A DNA stretch of 9,214 nt from assembly GCA_964428935.1 (NCBI GenBank), contig CAYSAG010000210.1, positions 1-9,214 on the forward strand, written 5' to 3'. The DNA comes from JAADHY01 sp964428935. Lineage in GTDB: Bacteria; Planctomycetota; Planctomycetia; Planctomycetales; Planctomycetaceae. The position numbers and the translations under genes were made by a program. Of this stretch, positions 1 through 5,459 are shown piece by piece; position 1 is the stretch's first letter; every line of letters starts with the position of its first letter. The notes beneath the pieces are model-generated. The model was given only the letters and a program-made list of their open reading frames with translations, ran no database searches and was not told the origin of the DNA.

Positions 1-131
1 CCATTCTGGAAGACCGGAAACCGCTGGTCGACATTGTGCAGGCGCTGAACATGACCGTCTGCGGCATTGTGGCTCACCAGTCAGCGCTGCGAGACGGAGA
101 ACGGCTGAAAGTCCCGCAGTACTCCTGGTAG
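1..131 (+). CDS. Gfo/Idh/MocA-family oxidoreductase, C-terminal fragment
   Basis: Only the last 42 codons are in the window; the reading frame is open from the left edge (first full codon at 3) and stops with TAG at 129-131. The visible tail reads ILEDRKPLVDIVQALNMT, then CGIVAHQSALRDGERLKVP. The order 'R-K/P-x-x-D-I-x-x-A-L-x-x-T-x-x-G-I-x-A-x-x-S-A', a short basic turn, then 'VP' resembles the very C-terminus of Gfo/Idh/MocA dehydrogenases, which are NAD(P)-dependent cytosolic sugar or cyclitol oxidoreductases. The Rossmann half is missing, so cofactor and catalytic residues cannot be checked. A second, complete member of the family lies at 5460-6611 but its C-terminus differs, so this is a paralogue and not a recent duplicate. 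Family assignment is from the tail pattern only. Confidence 0.6.
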   Translation, partial: ILEDRKPLVDIVQALNMTVCGIVAHQSALRDGERLKVPQYSW

Positions 132-746
132 GGGCCGACTCGCGTGCCGGTTTGCGAGCGCGCGTGCGACCCCGCGTCCGAGAGCCTGCGTGCCGGTGCC
201 CGAGAGTTCGTCCGCGTCTTGTGGCCGGCCCTCGCTTCTCTGCGGGGACGGTGCGCTCCGGCGGACACCGCGGGCGACGCTGCGTGCGCGGGCTCGAAAA
301 ATCTTGACTGACAAAGTTTGGAATCGCTAGACTTCCGCCCCTTCCGAGCTCACCGCGGCCGGGTCCGTCTGCTCGGTCTCGACGGACTCCACGGCGGCCC
401 AGCTTGCAGCCACAACGGACGGCGGGCCGAGCCTCTCCGGCTGGTCGGGTGAGCTTCGAAGGCCCTTGCATTTCCGACGAACCAGCCTTTCCCGTTCGAA
501 CCTTTCCCTTTCCGCGACGTTCGACAGAGTCCTCTTCCTCACCGTTCGACCGGGGTTTGGCACGACGCCCTCGAACTGTCCGCCTCGCGCTCGTCCGCTG
601 CCCGCGGCAGCCGAGCCGACTCCGCTTCTAGGGCCGGTCCGCAGGACAGCGCTTCGCAACACAGCGCGTCACGAAGCTGGCCGGCCGGCGGCGAACGGGG
701 ACTGTGGGCGGAGCAGCACGGGCGGAGTGCCGGGAGTTGTGCGGTC
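132..746. other. 615-bp gap with no supported gene
   Basis: Open frames here on both strands translate to arginine-, proline- and serine-rich protein with no motif and almost no isoleucine, unlike the real genes nearby, so I call none of them. From 132 to about 290 the DNA is made of loosely iterated words such as GCGTGCCGG and CGCGTCCGAGAG, faintly like the hairpin repeats found at 2089-2165 and 3691-3935. A less GC-rich island at 298-335 holds the only promoter I can support. About 410 bp lie between that promoter and the ATG at 747; within it I see only a short palindrome, GTTCGAAC, near 496-503 and no structured RNA that I recognise. Confidence 0.6.
304..333 (+). promoter_or_regulatory. 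Sigma70-like promoter
   Basis: TTGACT (304-309, five of six to TTGACA) is separated by 18 bp from TAGACT (328-333, four of six to TATAAT), in the only clearly less GC-rich patch of this gap. The -10 box shares the core CTAGA with the promoter candidate at 3955-3983. The next gene on this strand starts at 747, so this would give an unusually long leader of about 400 nt; a further promoter closer to 747 cannot be excluded, though I see none. Confidence 0.5.
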
Positions 747-2084
747 ATGTGTGGAGTGTGTTTCGCGTCGCTGCTGGTCGGCCTTGCCGTGGCTCAGACC
801 TCGCCCGCCTACCTGGACCCGCAACTTTTCCTACAAGCGAACCGGACGGCCGTTCCGGTGTCTGAGCCGAGCGTTGCTGTGCCCGAGCCGGACGGACGTT
901 GGTCCCGTCCCGCTGGCTGGACGGACCACGCGAGCGGCCAAGCGGACCACGCGGGCGGCCAGACGGACCACGCGGGCGGCCAGACGGACCACGCGAGCGG
1001 CCAGACGGCCCGTCCGAACGTCGGGGGTTCACGCAGCGGCGTCGGTGCGACGGACGGCCTTTCCGCGACACGCGGCACCGGTGCGCACGGCCCGAGCCGT
1101 TCTGGCAGCTCGGGCACGTTTCGAGGAGCGAACCCGCCGTCGGGGCGTCGGAATTCGGACCACCCGGTGCGAGCGACGGCCGAGCGGCTGGCCGCTTGGT
1201 TCCGGGCAGCTCCGTCGGCCCTCCACCGTCGGCTCACCCGGCACCGCGGCCAGCCCGACGCCGCGCGGTCCGGCTCCGACGCCGACTCCGGCTGTGCGGA
1301 AGGCCGCCTCGAGCGTCCGCCGCTGTTTTCCGGCTCGGTCTTGGTCGGAGTCTGGGCGGGAGGGCTGAACGGCCACTTGCAGACGCCGGCTGGCGGCCAG
1401 CCCGGCTCGACCTCACCCAAGCGTCCGCGCGTCGAAGAAATCGGGCTGGACGGTCTGGACTGGATGCCCTTGTTGGACGTCCGGCTGTGCGTCGCGGGCC
1501 GGCACGAGCTGCACGTCGACTCGGTCTGGATTGACCGCAGCGGCACCGACGTGCTCCAACAGCCGCTCGTCAGTCAGAACCAAACTTTTTCAGCCGGAGC
1601 GGCCGTGGCCAGTCACTTCGGCCTCGACACCGTGCGGTTCGGTTACCGGCCGTTGTGGCTTCAGTGGCGTTGGGGCCGTTGGAGCTTCACGCCCGAAATT
1701 GGCGTGGGCAGCAGCCGTTTTCAGTACCAGCTTCGGTCCTCACAAGCCAGCGGCCCGGTCGACCGTCGCTACAACGTGGGCTTTCCGTACCTCGGCCTGC
1801 TCGTGCACCGACCCCTTTCGCAACGGTTCACTTTCGAGACCGAGCTGGCTGGAACGGGCGGAGTCAACGGCGTTAGCCTGATTGACTGCGACTTTTCCCT
1901 GAGCTGGCGTTTGCTGGAAGCGACCCGAGCGGACGTGGACGCCGTGTTGGGCTGGCGCGGTCTGTGGTTCCGACGCCACGACGGTCAAAAGCTGGAACAG
2001 AACGACCCCAACGTCCGTTTCGGGTGGCTGTCGTCCGACCCGTGGGTCGGACTGACGCTCGGCCTGCGGCTGGACTTTTACTGA
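747..2084 (+). CDS. Putative outer-membrane beta-barrel protein with N-terminal repeat region
   Basis: This is a 445-residue protein. Residues 1-21 form a hydrophobic export signal (CGVCFASLLVGLAVAQTSPA) that lacks a basic n-region, which leaves some doubt about the start. The ATG at 747 has GGAG at 733-736, 10 nt upstream. Residues 22-190 are low-complexity, rich in Gly, Ser, Arg and Pro, and include four DHAGGQT-type heptapeptides at 60-87. From about residue 195 the sequence alternates polar and hydrophobic/aromatic residues (FSGSVLVGVWAGGL; LWLQWRWGRWSFTPEIGVG; FTFETELAGTGGV), typical of beta-barrel strands. It ends in LGLRLDFY, with an aromatic C-terminal residue as in many outer-membrane proteins. 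No enzyme motif is visible. A hairpin 4 nt after the stop suggests it is transcribed alone. The fold is inferred from pattern, not from a recognised family; it could instead be a periplasmic beta-rich protein. Confidence 0.65.
   Translation: MCGVCFASLLVGLAVAQTSPAYLDPQLFLQANRTAVPVSEPSVAVPEPDGRWSRPAGWTDHASGQADHAGGQTDHAGGQTDHASGQTARPNVGGSRSGVGATDGLSATRGTGAHGPSRSGSSGTFRGANPPSGRRNSDHPVRATAERLAAWFRAAPSALHRRLTRHRGQPDAARSGSDADSGCAEGRLERPPLFSGSVLVGVWAGGLNGHLQTPAGGQPGSTSPKRPRVEEIGLDGLDWMPLLDVRLCVAGRHELHVDSVWIDRSGTDVLQQPLVSQNQTFSAGAAVASHFGLDTVRFGYRPLWLQWRWGRWSFTPEIGVGSSRFQYQLRSSQASGPVDRRYNVGFPYLGLLVHRPLSQRFTFETELAGTGGVNGVSLIDCDFSLSWRLLEATRADVDAVLGWRGLWFRRHDGQKLEQNDPNVRFGWLSSDPWVGLTLGLRLDFY
924..1007 (+). 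repeat. Four tandem 21-bp units inside the beta-barrel gene
   Basis: Units start at 924, 945, 966 and 987. The second and third are identical; the first and fourth differ from them by one to three bases. Twenty-one bases is seven codons, so the array keeps frame and encodes DHASGQA, DHAGGQT, DHAGGQT and DHASGQT (residues 60-87). It lies between the signal peptide and the barrel-like part. The near identity at DNA level points to recent slippage or unequal recombination. Confidence 0.9.
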
Positions 2085-2088
2085 GTGT

Positions 2089-2109
2089 CGTCACGCGGGA
2101 CGCGTGACG
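2089..2109 (+). terminator. Strong hairpin just after the beta-barrel gene
   Basis: CGTCACGC (2089-2096) and GCGTGACG (2102-2109) are perfectly complementary over 8 bp around a 5-base loop, GGGAC. The hairpin starts 4 nt after the TGA at 2082-2084. There is no T-run behind it, so it is not a textbook intrinsic terminator; it may end transcription in a T-run-independent way or protect the 3' end. It is also the edge of the intergenic repeat described for 2089-2165. Confidence 0.45.
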
Positions 2110-2165
2110 CGGGACACGCAACGCGAGACGCGGGCCGTGGGAGACCGCGTCCCTCCCGCTCGGCG
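2089..2165 (-). repeat. Inverted relative of the intergenic hairpin repeat at 3725-3940
   Basis: Read on the minus strand, 2155-2144 is GAGGGACGCGGT, an exact 12-base match to the start of the repeat unit at 3833. It is followed by a run of CGCGT/TCCCG words, including CGTGTCCCG and CGCGTCCCG, as in that unit. The second arm of the hairpin is altered (GTCTCCC instead of GTCCCTC), so the stem is weaker here. It lies between two genes and points the opposite way to the copies on the other side of the following gene. Confidence 0.55.
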
Positions 2166-2352
2166 CCGGAGTCAACGTAGGGTCCGCTGCGCGGACCAAG
2201 GCGAGCGGACGCCGCCGGTTCGGCACGAGCCTGCCGTCCGGCCCGTCCGGCCGTCGGTTCGACGTCTGGACTCCGCGCCCGCTCGCGCCGCTCGCACGCT
2301 TGCCCGAAGCGAGCCGCTCAAACGCTTGCTCGCGGCGACCTCAGCGCCCAAC

Positions 2353-3672
2353 ATGAACTCGAGGAGGCTGGTCGCAGTCGGGGCAGCCGGCAAGAAGGGC
2401 GGACCGGCTTGGTCGAGCGGTTGTCTGGCCGGAGCGAAACGAGTGGCTGAGTCGAAACGAGTAGCCGAGTCGAAGGGTTGCCGAGCGGAGTGGGGGCGAC
2501 AACGGGCGGCGTGGCTCTTGCTCACAGTCTGGCTGGTCGCTGGTCCAGGACGAGCGGCGGGCAGCGACCGACGGGCCAACTGGCCAGAGCGAAGGGCTCG
2601 GCTCTACAGCCGCACGTCGTTGCGGGTGAAAGTGGCCGACTTTTGCAAGCCGTCGCAGTCGGTGACGGCGGTCCTGCGACGGTTGGCGGCGTCCGCCTTG
2701 TCTCCCGGTCCGTCCTCGCCGACTCACGCCCGGCCAGCCGACACCGGCCTGCCGCGCCTGCCGGCTGCCGGCTACTACCTGTGTCCGCTGCTGTGCGAGC
2801 CGGTCGGGCCGGCAAGCGGGCTGAGTGGCGCGGAGACGGGCTCGGCGACCGGCGCGGGAGCGGCGTCGGACGGCAAGGCGAGCCGACGGCGTCCGGCGAG
2901 CCCACGCACGGGCAGCGCGGCGGCAACGGCGCGGCGTCCGGCAGCTCAGTCGACGCCCGCGGCGGAAACGTCGAGCGAACAAAGTCCCTCGCCGCCAGCG
3001 GCTCCTTTCGGAACGCTTCGACTGGACCCACGCGGCCGGTTGCAGGTCGACCGGTCCCGTCCGGCCGTCTACTTTGAGGCTGGGTGGGTGCGGCTGGGGC
3101 AACGGGTCCGCCGGCAATTCACTTTCGTCTGGTGCTACGCGGTTGTTTCGGGGCGCGAACAGGGGGCCGCTGGCGTGGAGGCCCAAGGGCTGCGGGTGAC
3201 GTTCGACTCCGAGGGCTTTCCGGCCGTGTTCGAGGTGCTGCGCGACTCGACCGGCCTGCGACCCATTTTCGTGACGGACTTTGTCGAAGAGCGAGCCAAA
3301 CGGGAGTGCGGCGGACCGCTGCCGGGACGGCGGTTTGCTGTCGAGCCGTCCGTGGCCGCGCAGCCGCTGACCGTCGTGCCGCGCGCCGTCGACCGAGGGC
3401 CGACACCGATGGGGCCTTGGGTCTACTTGGCCGAGGGCTCGCACGACGTCGTCAACCTCCGGTGCCGTTGCGAACCGTTGCAGGTCGAGCAGTTTCGCCG
3501 GGTCGTGGAGTACCAGCTGCTGCCGCTGTCCGACTTGCGACTGCTCGGCTTTGAGCCGGTGTTTGGCGAGGGACTCAGGCCGTTGCCGCCGGGAAAGGAA
3601 GGCTCGCCCTACGCGCGGCACCTGACCGAGCCGCCGCTGTCCGAGCGGCTCCGCCTGCCGCGGTCGTTTTAG
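2353..3672 (+). CDS. Hypothetical secreted protein, cysteine-containing
   Basis: I do not recognise this family. From the ATG at 2353 the protein has 439 residues. A signal peptide is clear: basic GRQR, hydrophobic AAWLLLTVWLVAG (about 52-64), then a GRAAG cleavage region. The part before it is long, so the in-frame GTG at 2443 is a serious alternative start: GGAG lies at 2431-2434, 8 nt upstream, and it gives 409 residues with a normal n-region. The frame stays open back to 2104, but that stretch is intergenic repeat. After the signal come a short domain with Cys98, Cys144 and Cys148, an Ala/Ser/Pro/Arg-rich linker (about 152-217), and a conserved-looking domain (about 236-375) with RPAVYFEAGWVRL, TFDSEGFPAVFEVL, GPLPGRRF, TPMGPWVYL and LRCRCEP. 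Seven cysteines follow the signal, so disulfides or metal binding are possible. It is probably periplasmic or surface-exposed. Confidence 0.65.
   Translation: MNSRRLVAVGAAGKKGGPAWSSGCLAGAKRVAESKRVAESKGCRAEWGRQRAAWLLLTVWLVAGPGRAAGSDRRANWPERRARLYSRTSLRVKVADFCKPSQSVTAVLRRLAASALSPGPSSPTHARPADTGLPRLPAAGYYLCPLLCEPVGPASGLSGAETGSATGAGAASDGKASRRRPASPRTGSAAATARRPAAQSTPAAETSSEQSPSPPAAPFGTLRLDPRGRLQVDRSRPAVYFEAGWVRLGQRVRRQFTFVWCYAVVSGREQGAAGVEAQGLRVTFDSEGFPAVFEVLRDSTGLRPIFVTDFVEERAKRECGGPLPGRRFAVEPSVAAQPLTVVPRAVDRGPTPMGPWVYLAEGSHDVVNLRCRCEPLQVEQFRRVVEYQLLPLSDLRLLGFEPVFGEGLRPLPPGKEGSPYARHLTEPPLSERLRLPRSF
2435..2488 (+). repeat. 18-bp direct repeat over the start region of the secreted protein
   Basis: Two 18-base units (2435-2452 and 2453-2470) match at 16 positions, and a decayed third follows (2471-2488). 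In frame they encode KRVAES twice, then KGCRAE. The alternative GTG start at 2443 lies inside the first unit, with GGAG directly before it. Confidence 0.75.
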
Positions 3673-3690
3673 CATTCGGGTGCGTCGGGC

Positions 3691-3935
3691 CCTGGACGGC
3701 GCGGTTCCGCGCGTCGGCACGGCTGAGGGGCGCGGTCCCTCGCGTCCGCGTGCCCCGGGTTCCGCGTCCCGAATTCCGAACCCCGAACTTCGAACCGACG
3801 GCGGCCGCGACAGAGCGTGGCCCTCCGGCATGGAGGGACGCGGTCCCTCGCGTTCCGCCTCCCGTGTCCCGTCTTCCGAGTTCCGCGTCCCGACTGCGGC
3901 AGCCACCAGCGGCCACGACAGGGGGTGGCCCTTCG
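3691..3935 (+). repeat. Tandem 108-bp intergenic repeat, two units plus a decayed partial copy
   Basis: Unit A begins at 3725 and unit B at 3833. The heads (3725-3745 and 3833-3853) match at 20 of 21 bases and the tails (3801-3827 and 3909-3935) at 23 of 27; both pairs are offset by exactly 108 bp, with a more diverged middle. Each head is a hairpin; in unit B it is GAGGGAC-GCG-GTCCCTC. The middles are runs of TCCCG-like words, and unit A holds three 7-base steps (TTCCGAA, CCCCGAA, CTTCGAA) near 3774-3794. A degenerate head (3694-3714, with CGCGGT then CGCGCGT) precedes unit A. There is no coding sequence here: the stretch 3673-4093 holds these repeats and then a promoter. Confidence 0.8.
3821..3849 (+). 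other. Two mutually exclusive hairpins in the 108-bp repeat
   Basis: CCCTCC (3821-3826) can pair with GGAGGG (3832-3837). The same GGAGGG bases are part of GAGGGAC (3833-3839), which can pair perfectly with GTCCCTC (3843-3849) across a GCG loop. Only one of the two stems can form at a time, the layout of an attenuator or RNA switch. No T-run follows. The structure may equally be a by-product of the repeat's composition. Confidence 0.5.
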
Positions 3936-3954
3936 CAAACACCGACGCCCTTGT

Positions 3955-3983
3955 TTGCCCTGCCCGGAAACCCGCTCTAGAAT
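3955..3983 (+). promoter_or_regulatory. Sigma70-like promoter of the glycosyltransferase gene
   Basis: TTGCCC (3955-3960) and TAGAAT (3978-3983, five of six to TATAAT) are 17 bp apart. The predicted start near 3990 gives a leader of about 100 nt before the ATG at 4094. It follows directly on the tandem repeats. Confidence 0.55.
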
Positions 3984-3995
3984 CGCCGTGCGATT
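3981..3995 (+). promoter_or_regulatory. Palindrome over the -10 box and start site
   Basis: AATCGC (3981-3986) and GCGATT (3990-3995) form a perfect 6-bp inverted repeat around CGT. It overlaps the end of the -10 box and the expected transcription start, a usual place for a repressor operator. Short enough to occur by chance. Confidence 0.35.
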
Positions 3996-4093
3996 TGTCG
4001 GAAGCCTCTTGCTCGTCCGCCAGGCAGGTTGTTGGCTCGCGCGGGCTACTCCGCTCGGAACCCTGCAAGACGGCCGACCTCCAGACCACGCTC

Positions 4094-5122
4094 ATGAACG
4101 TCCTGTTTCTGATTTCTGGCTATTCGATTCCGTCGTCGCGGTTTCGCGTGCTGGCGTTTGTTCCTTACTTGCGTCGGCTGGGAATTCGCTGCAGCGTTCG
4201 AGCGGCCGTTCCGCCCAAGTACGACTACTACCCGGCCATTGGTTGGCGAGCCAGCCAACGGCTGCGTCGGTTGGTCTGGTGGCTGCACTGGCTCGAGGCC
4301 CGGTGGAAGCGGTTCGACACGGTGGTCATTCAGCGGGAGCTGTTTGACGACGACACGTGGAGCATGGAAGCTCGCTTTCGACGGGTGGCACCTCGCCTGG
4401 TCCTGGACGTGGACGACGCTGTCTTTCTGCGGCACCCTCGCAAGTTCGAGCAGTTGGCCCGGTTGTGCGACCGGGTCATTGTCGGCAACCAGTACTTGGC
4501 CGAGTACGTTGGCCGGCTGAACCCAGACGTGGTGGTCATTCCGACGTGCGTGGACCTGAAACGCTACCCGTCCAAACCCAGGCCCGCTCGGCCAGACCAA
4601 ACGGTCGTCCTTGGGTGGATTGGAACGACGGGAAACCTGGCCTACCTGAGCGTGGTGGCACCGGCGTTGCGTCGTCTGGCGCGTCGGTACCAGTTCCGGC
4701 TGCACCTTGTGGCGGGAAGCAGCGCACCGCTGAGCCGCCTGGACCTCTCCGGGGTGACCGTGTCGTTCACCCGCTGGTCTGCAGAAAACGAGGTTCGTTG
4801 TCTGTCGAGCTTTGACATTGGACTGATGCCTTTGTTCGCACAGAGCGAGTGGGACCGCTACAAGTGCGGCCTGAAGCTGCTTCAGTACATGGCCGTTGGC
4901 ATTCCGGGGGTCGCGACGCCGGTCGGAGTCAACGCCGACATTGTCCGGCACGGCGAGAACGGCTTTCTGGCCCGGACCGACGAAGAGTGGGAGGCGGTGC
5001 TGTCTGAGTTGCTGGAGCGTCCGGAATTGCGGCAGCGCGTCGGCCAGGAGGCTCGACGGACGGTCGAGCGACACTACTCGCTGGAAGCCAACCTGCCCAA
5101 ACTGGTGGACGCTCTTCGCTGA
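4094..5122 (+). CDS. Glycosyltransferase, GT-B fold, GT4-like
   Basis: This 342-residue cytosolic or membrane-associated enzyme likely transfers a sugar from a nucleotide-sugar donor to a glycan, lipid or protein acceptor. The N-terminal half begins with MNVLFLISGYSIPSSRFRV, the usual first beta strand and glycine loop of a GT-B domain, and contains DVDDAVF (105-111), VGNQYLAEY (130-138) and VIPTCVDLKRY (148-158). The second Rossmann half starts at GWIGTTGNLAYL (174-185), where donor binding begins, then DIGLMPL (241-247), KCGLKLLQYMAVGIPGVATP (257-276) and HGENGFLA (286-293), the donor-nucleotide and phosphate site of GT4. The first Glu of the classic E-x7-E motif is not evident; the K-x3-K-LLQYMA form replaces it, as in a known-looking subgroup. 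I chose ATG 4094 because the fold starts there; the frame is open further upstream, but that DNA is intergenic repeat. There is no clear ribosome binding site. A dedicated promoter precedes it. The acceptor is unknown. Confidence 0.9.
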   Translation: MNVLFLISGYSIPSSRFRVLAFVPYLRRLGIRCSVRAAVPPKYDYYPAIGWRASQRLRRLVWWLHWLEARWKRFDTVVIQRELFDDDTWSMEARFRRVAPRLVLDVDDAVFLRHPRKFEQLARLCDRVIVGNQYLAEYVGRLNPDVVVIPTCVDLKRYPSKPRPARPDQTVVLGWIGTTGNLAYLSVVAPALRRLARRYQFRLHLVAGSSAPLSRLDLSGVTVSFTRWSAENEVRCLSSFDIGLMPLFAQSEWDRYKCGLKLLQYMAVGIPGVATPVGVNADIVRHGENGFLARTDEEWEAVLSELLERPELRQRVGQEARRTVERHYSLEANLPKLVDALR

Positions 5123-5137
5123 CCGCCTGCCGTCGAG

Positions 5138-5151
5138 GCGAGTTCACTCGC
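5138..5151 (+). terminator. Weak hairpin after the glycosyltransferase gene
   Basis: GCGAGT (5138-5143) and ACTCGC (5146-5151) are perfect inverted arms with almost no loop; as RNA it would form a 5-bp stem with loop TTCA. It lies 16 nt past the stop. No T-run follows, so this is a tentative 3'-end structure only. Confidence 0.2.
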
Positions 5152-5308
5152 GACGTGGGTTCCGGCGGCGACCGGCTTTGTCCGCAAACAGCGTCCTTGG
5201 CTCGAGTGACCGGGGCGGCTGGTTTGTTCGTCGAGCCGCTCGTGCCGACCAGAAAACCCAAGCTGCCGACCAGCGCCAGGCCGCCAGTTCACCGCGAGTG
5301 GACGTTGC

Positions 5309-5337
5309 TTGCCAGCCGACACGGCAATGCTTACAGT
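5309..5337 (+). promoter_or_regulatory. Sigma70-like promoter of the oxidoreductase-kinase unit
   Basis: TTGCCA (5309-5314, five of six to TTGACA) and TACAGT (5332-5337, four of six to TATAAT) are exactly 17 bp apart. A start near 5344 would leave a leader of about 116 nt before the ATG at 5460. Upstream, 5123-5300 holds only a weak hairpin and nothing else that I can name. Confidence 0.55.
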
Positions 5338-5351
5338 CAACCGGCTGGCAA
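5309..5351 (+). promoter_or_regulatory. Operator-like 10-bp inverted repeat spanning the promoter
   Basis: TTGCCAGCCG (5309-5318) and CGGCTGGCAA (5342-5351) are perfect reverse complements separated by 23 bp. The left arm contains the whole -35 box and the right arm covers the predicted start site, so a protein bound here would block RNA polymerase. A third copy of the outer half-site, GGCAA, lies at 5323-5327 and pairs with the left TTGCC over a 9-bp spacer. The arms are 33 bp apart centre to centre, about three helical turns. No regulator gene is in the window. Confidence 0.5.
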
Positions 5352-5373
5352 AGTCAGCGGCTTGCGGAGGCGT

Positions 5374-5399
5374 GTCTGGCCGGTGAGCCTTGGCCAGAC
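5374..5399 (+). promoter_or_regulatory. 8-bp perfect hairpin in the oxidoreductase leader
   Basis: GTCTGGCC (5374-5381) and GGCCAGAC (5392-5399) pair perfectly around the 10-base loop GGTGAGCCTT. It ends about 60 nt before the ATG and, if the promoter at 5309-5337 is right, lies about 30 nt into the mRNA. It could be an attenuating stem, a stabilising 5' structure or a second operator. No T-run follows. Confidence 0.45.
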
Positions 5400-5444
5400 G
5401 GGCGTCAGTAGACAACGCGGCCGCCAAACGCGGTCGGAAAGAGC

Positions 5445-5451
5445 AAAGGAG
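5445..5451 (+). promoter_or_regulatory. Ribosome binding site fixing the oxidoreductase start
   Basis: AAAGGAG lies 8 nt before the ATG at 5460. It is the best Shine-Dalgarno match in the window. Confidence 0.75.
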
Positions 5452-5459
5452 CGGGAGAG

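Noticed and set aside
327..662. A small minus-strand frame in the left gap
   Set aside because: Its translation is of low complexity, it has no clear ribosome binding site, and it overlaps the promoter island on the opposite strand.
466..1368. A 300-codon plus-strand frame overlapping the start of the barrel gene
   Set aside because: It is Arg/Pro/Thr-rich with no motif, and its repeated part is the 21-bp array read out of frame. The frame used at 747 carries the signal peptide and the barrel-like end.
3725..3940. CRISPR array
   Set aside because: There are only two full units, the 'spacers' are similar to each other, and no cas gene is near.
2341..4095. A 584-codon minus-strand frame opposite the secreted protein
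   Set aside because: It crosses the 108-bp intergenic repeats, shows no domain, and mirrors the codon bias of the plus-strand gene; GC-rich DNA gives long antisense frames like this.
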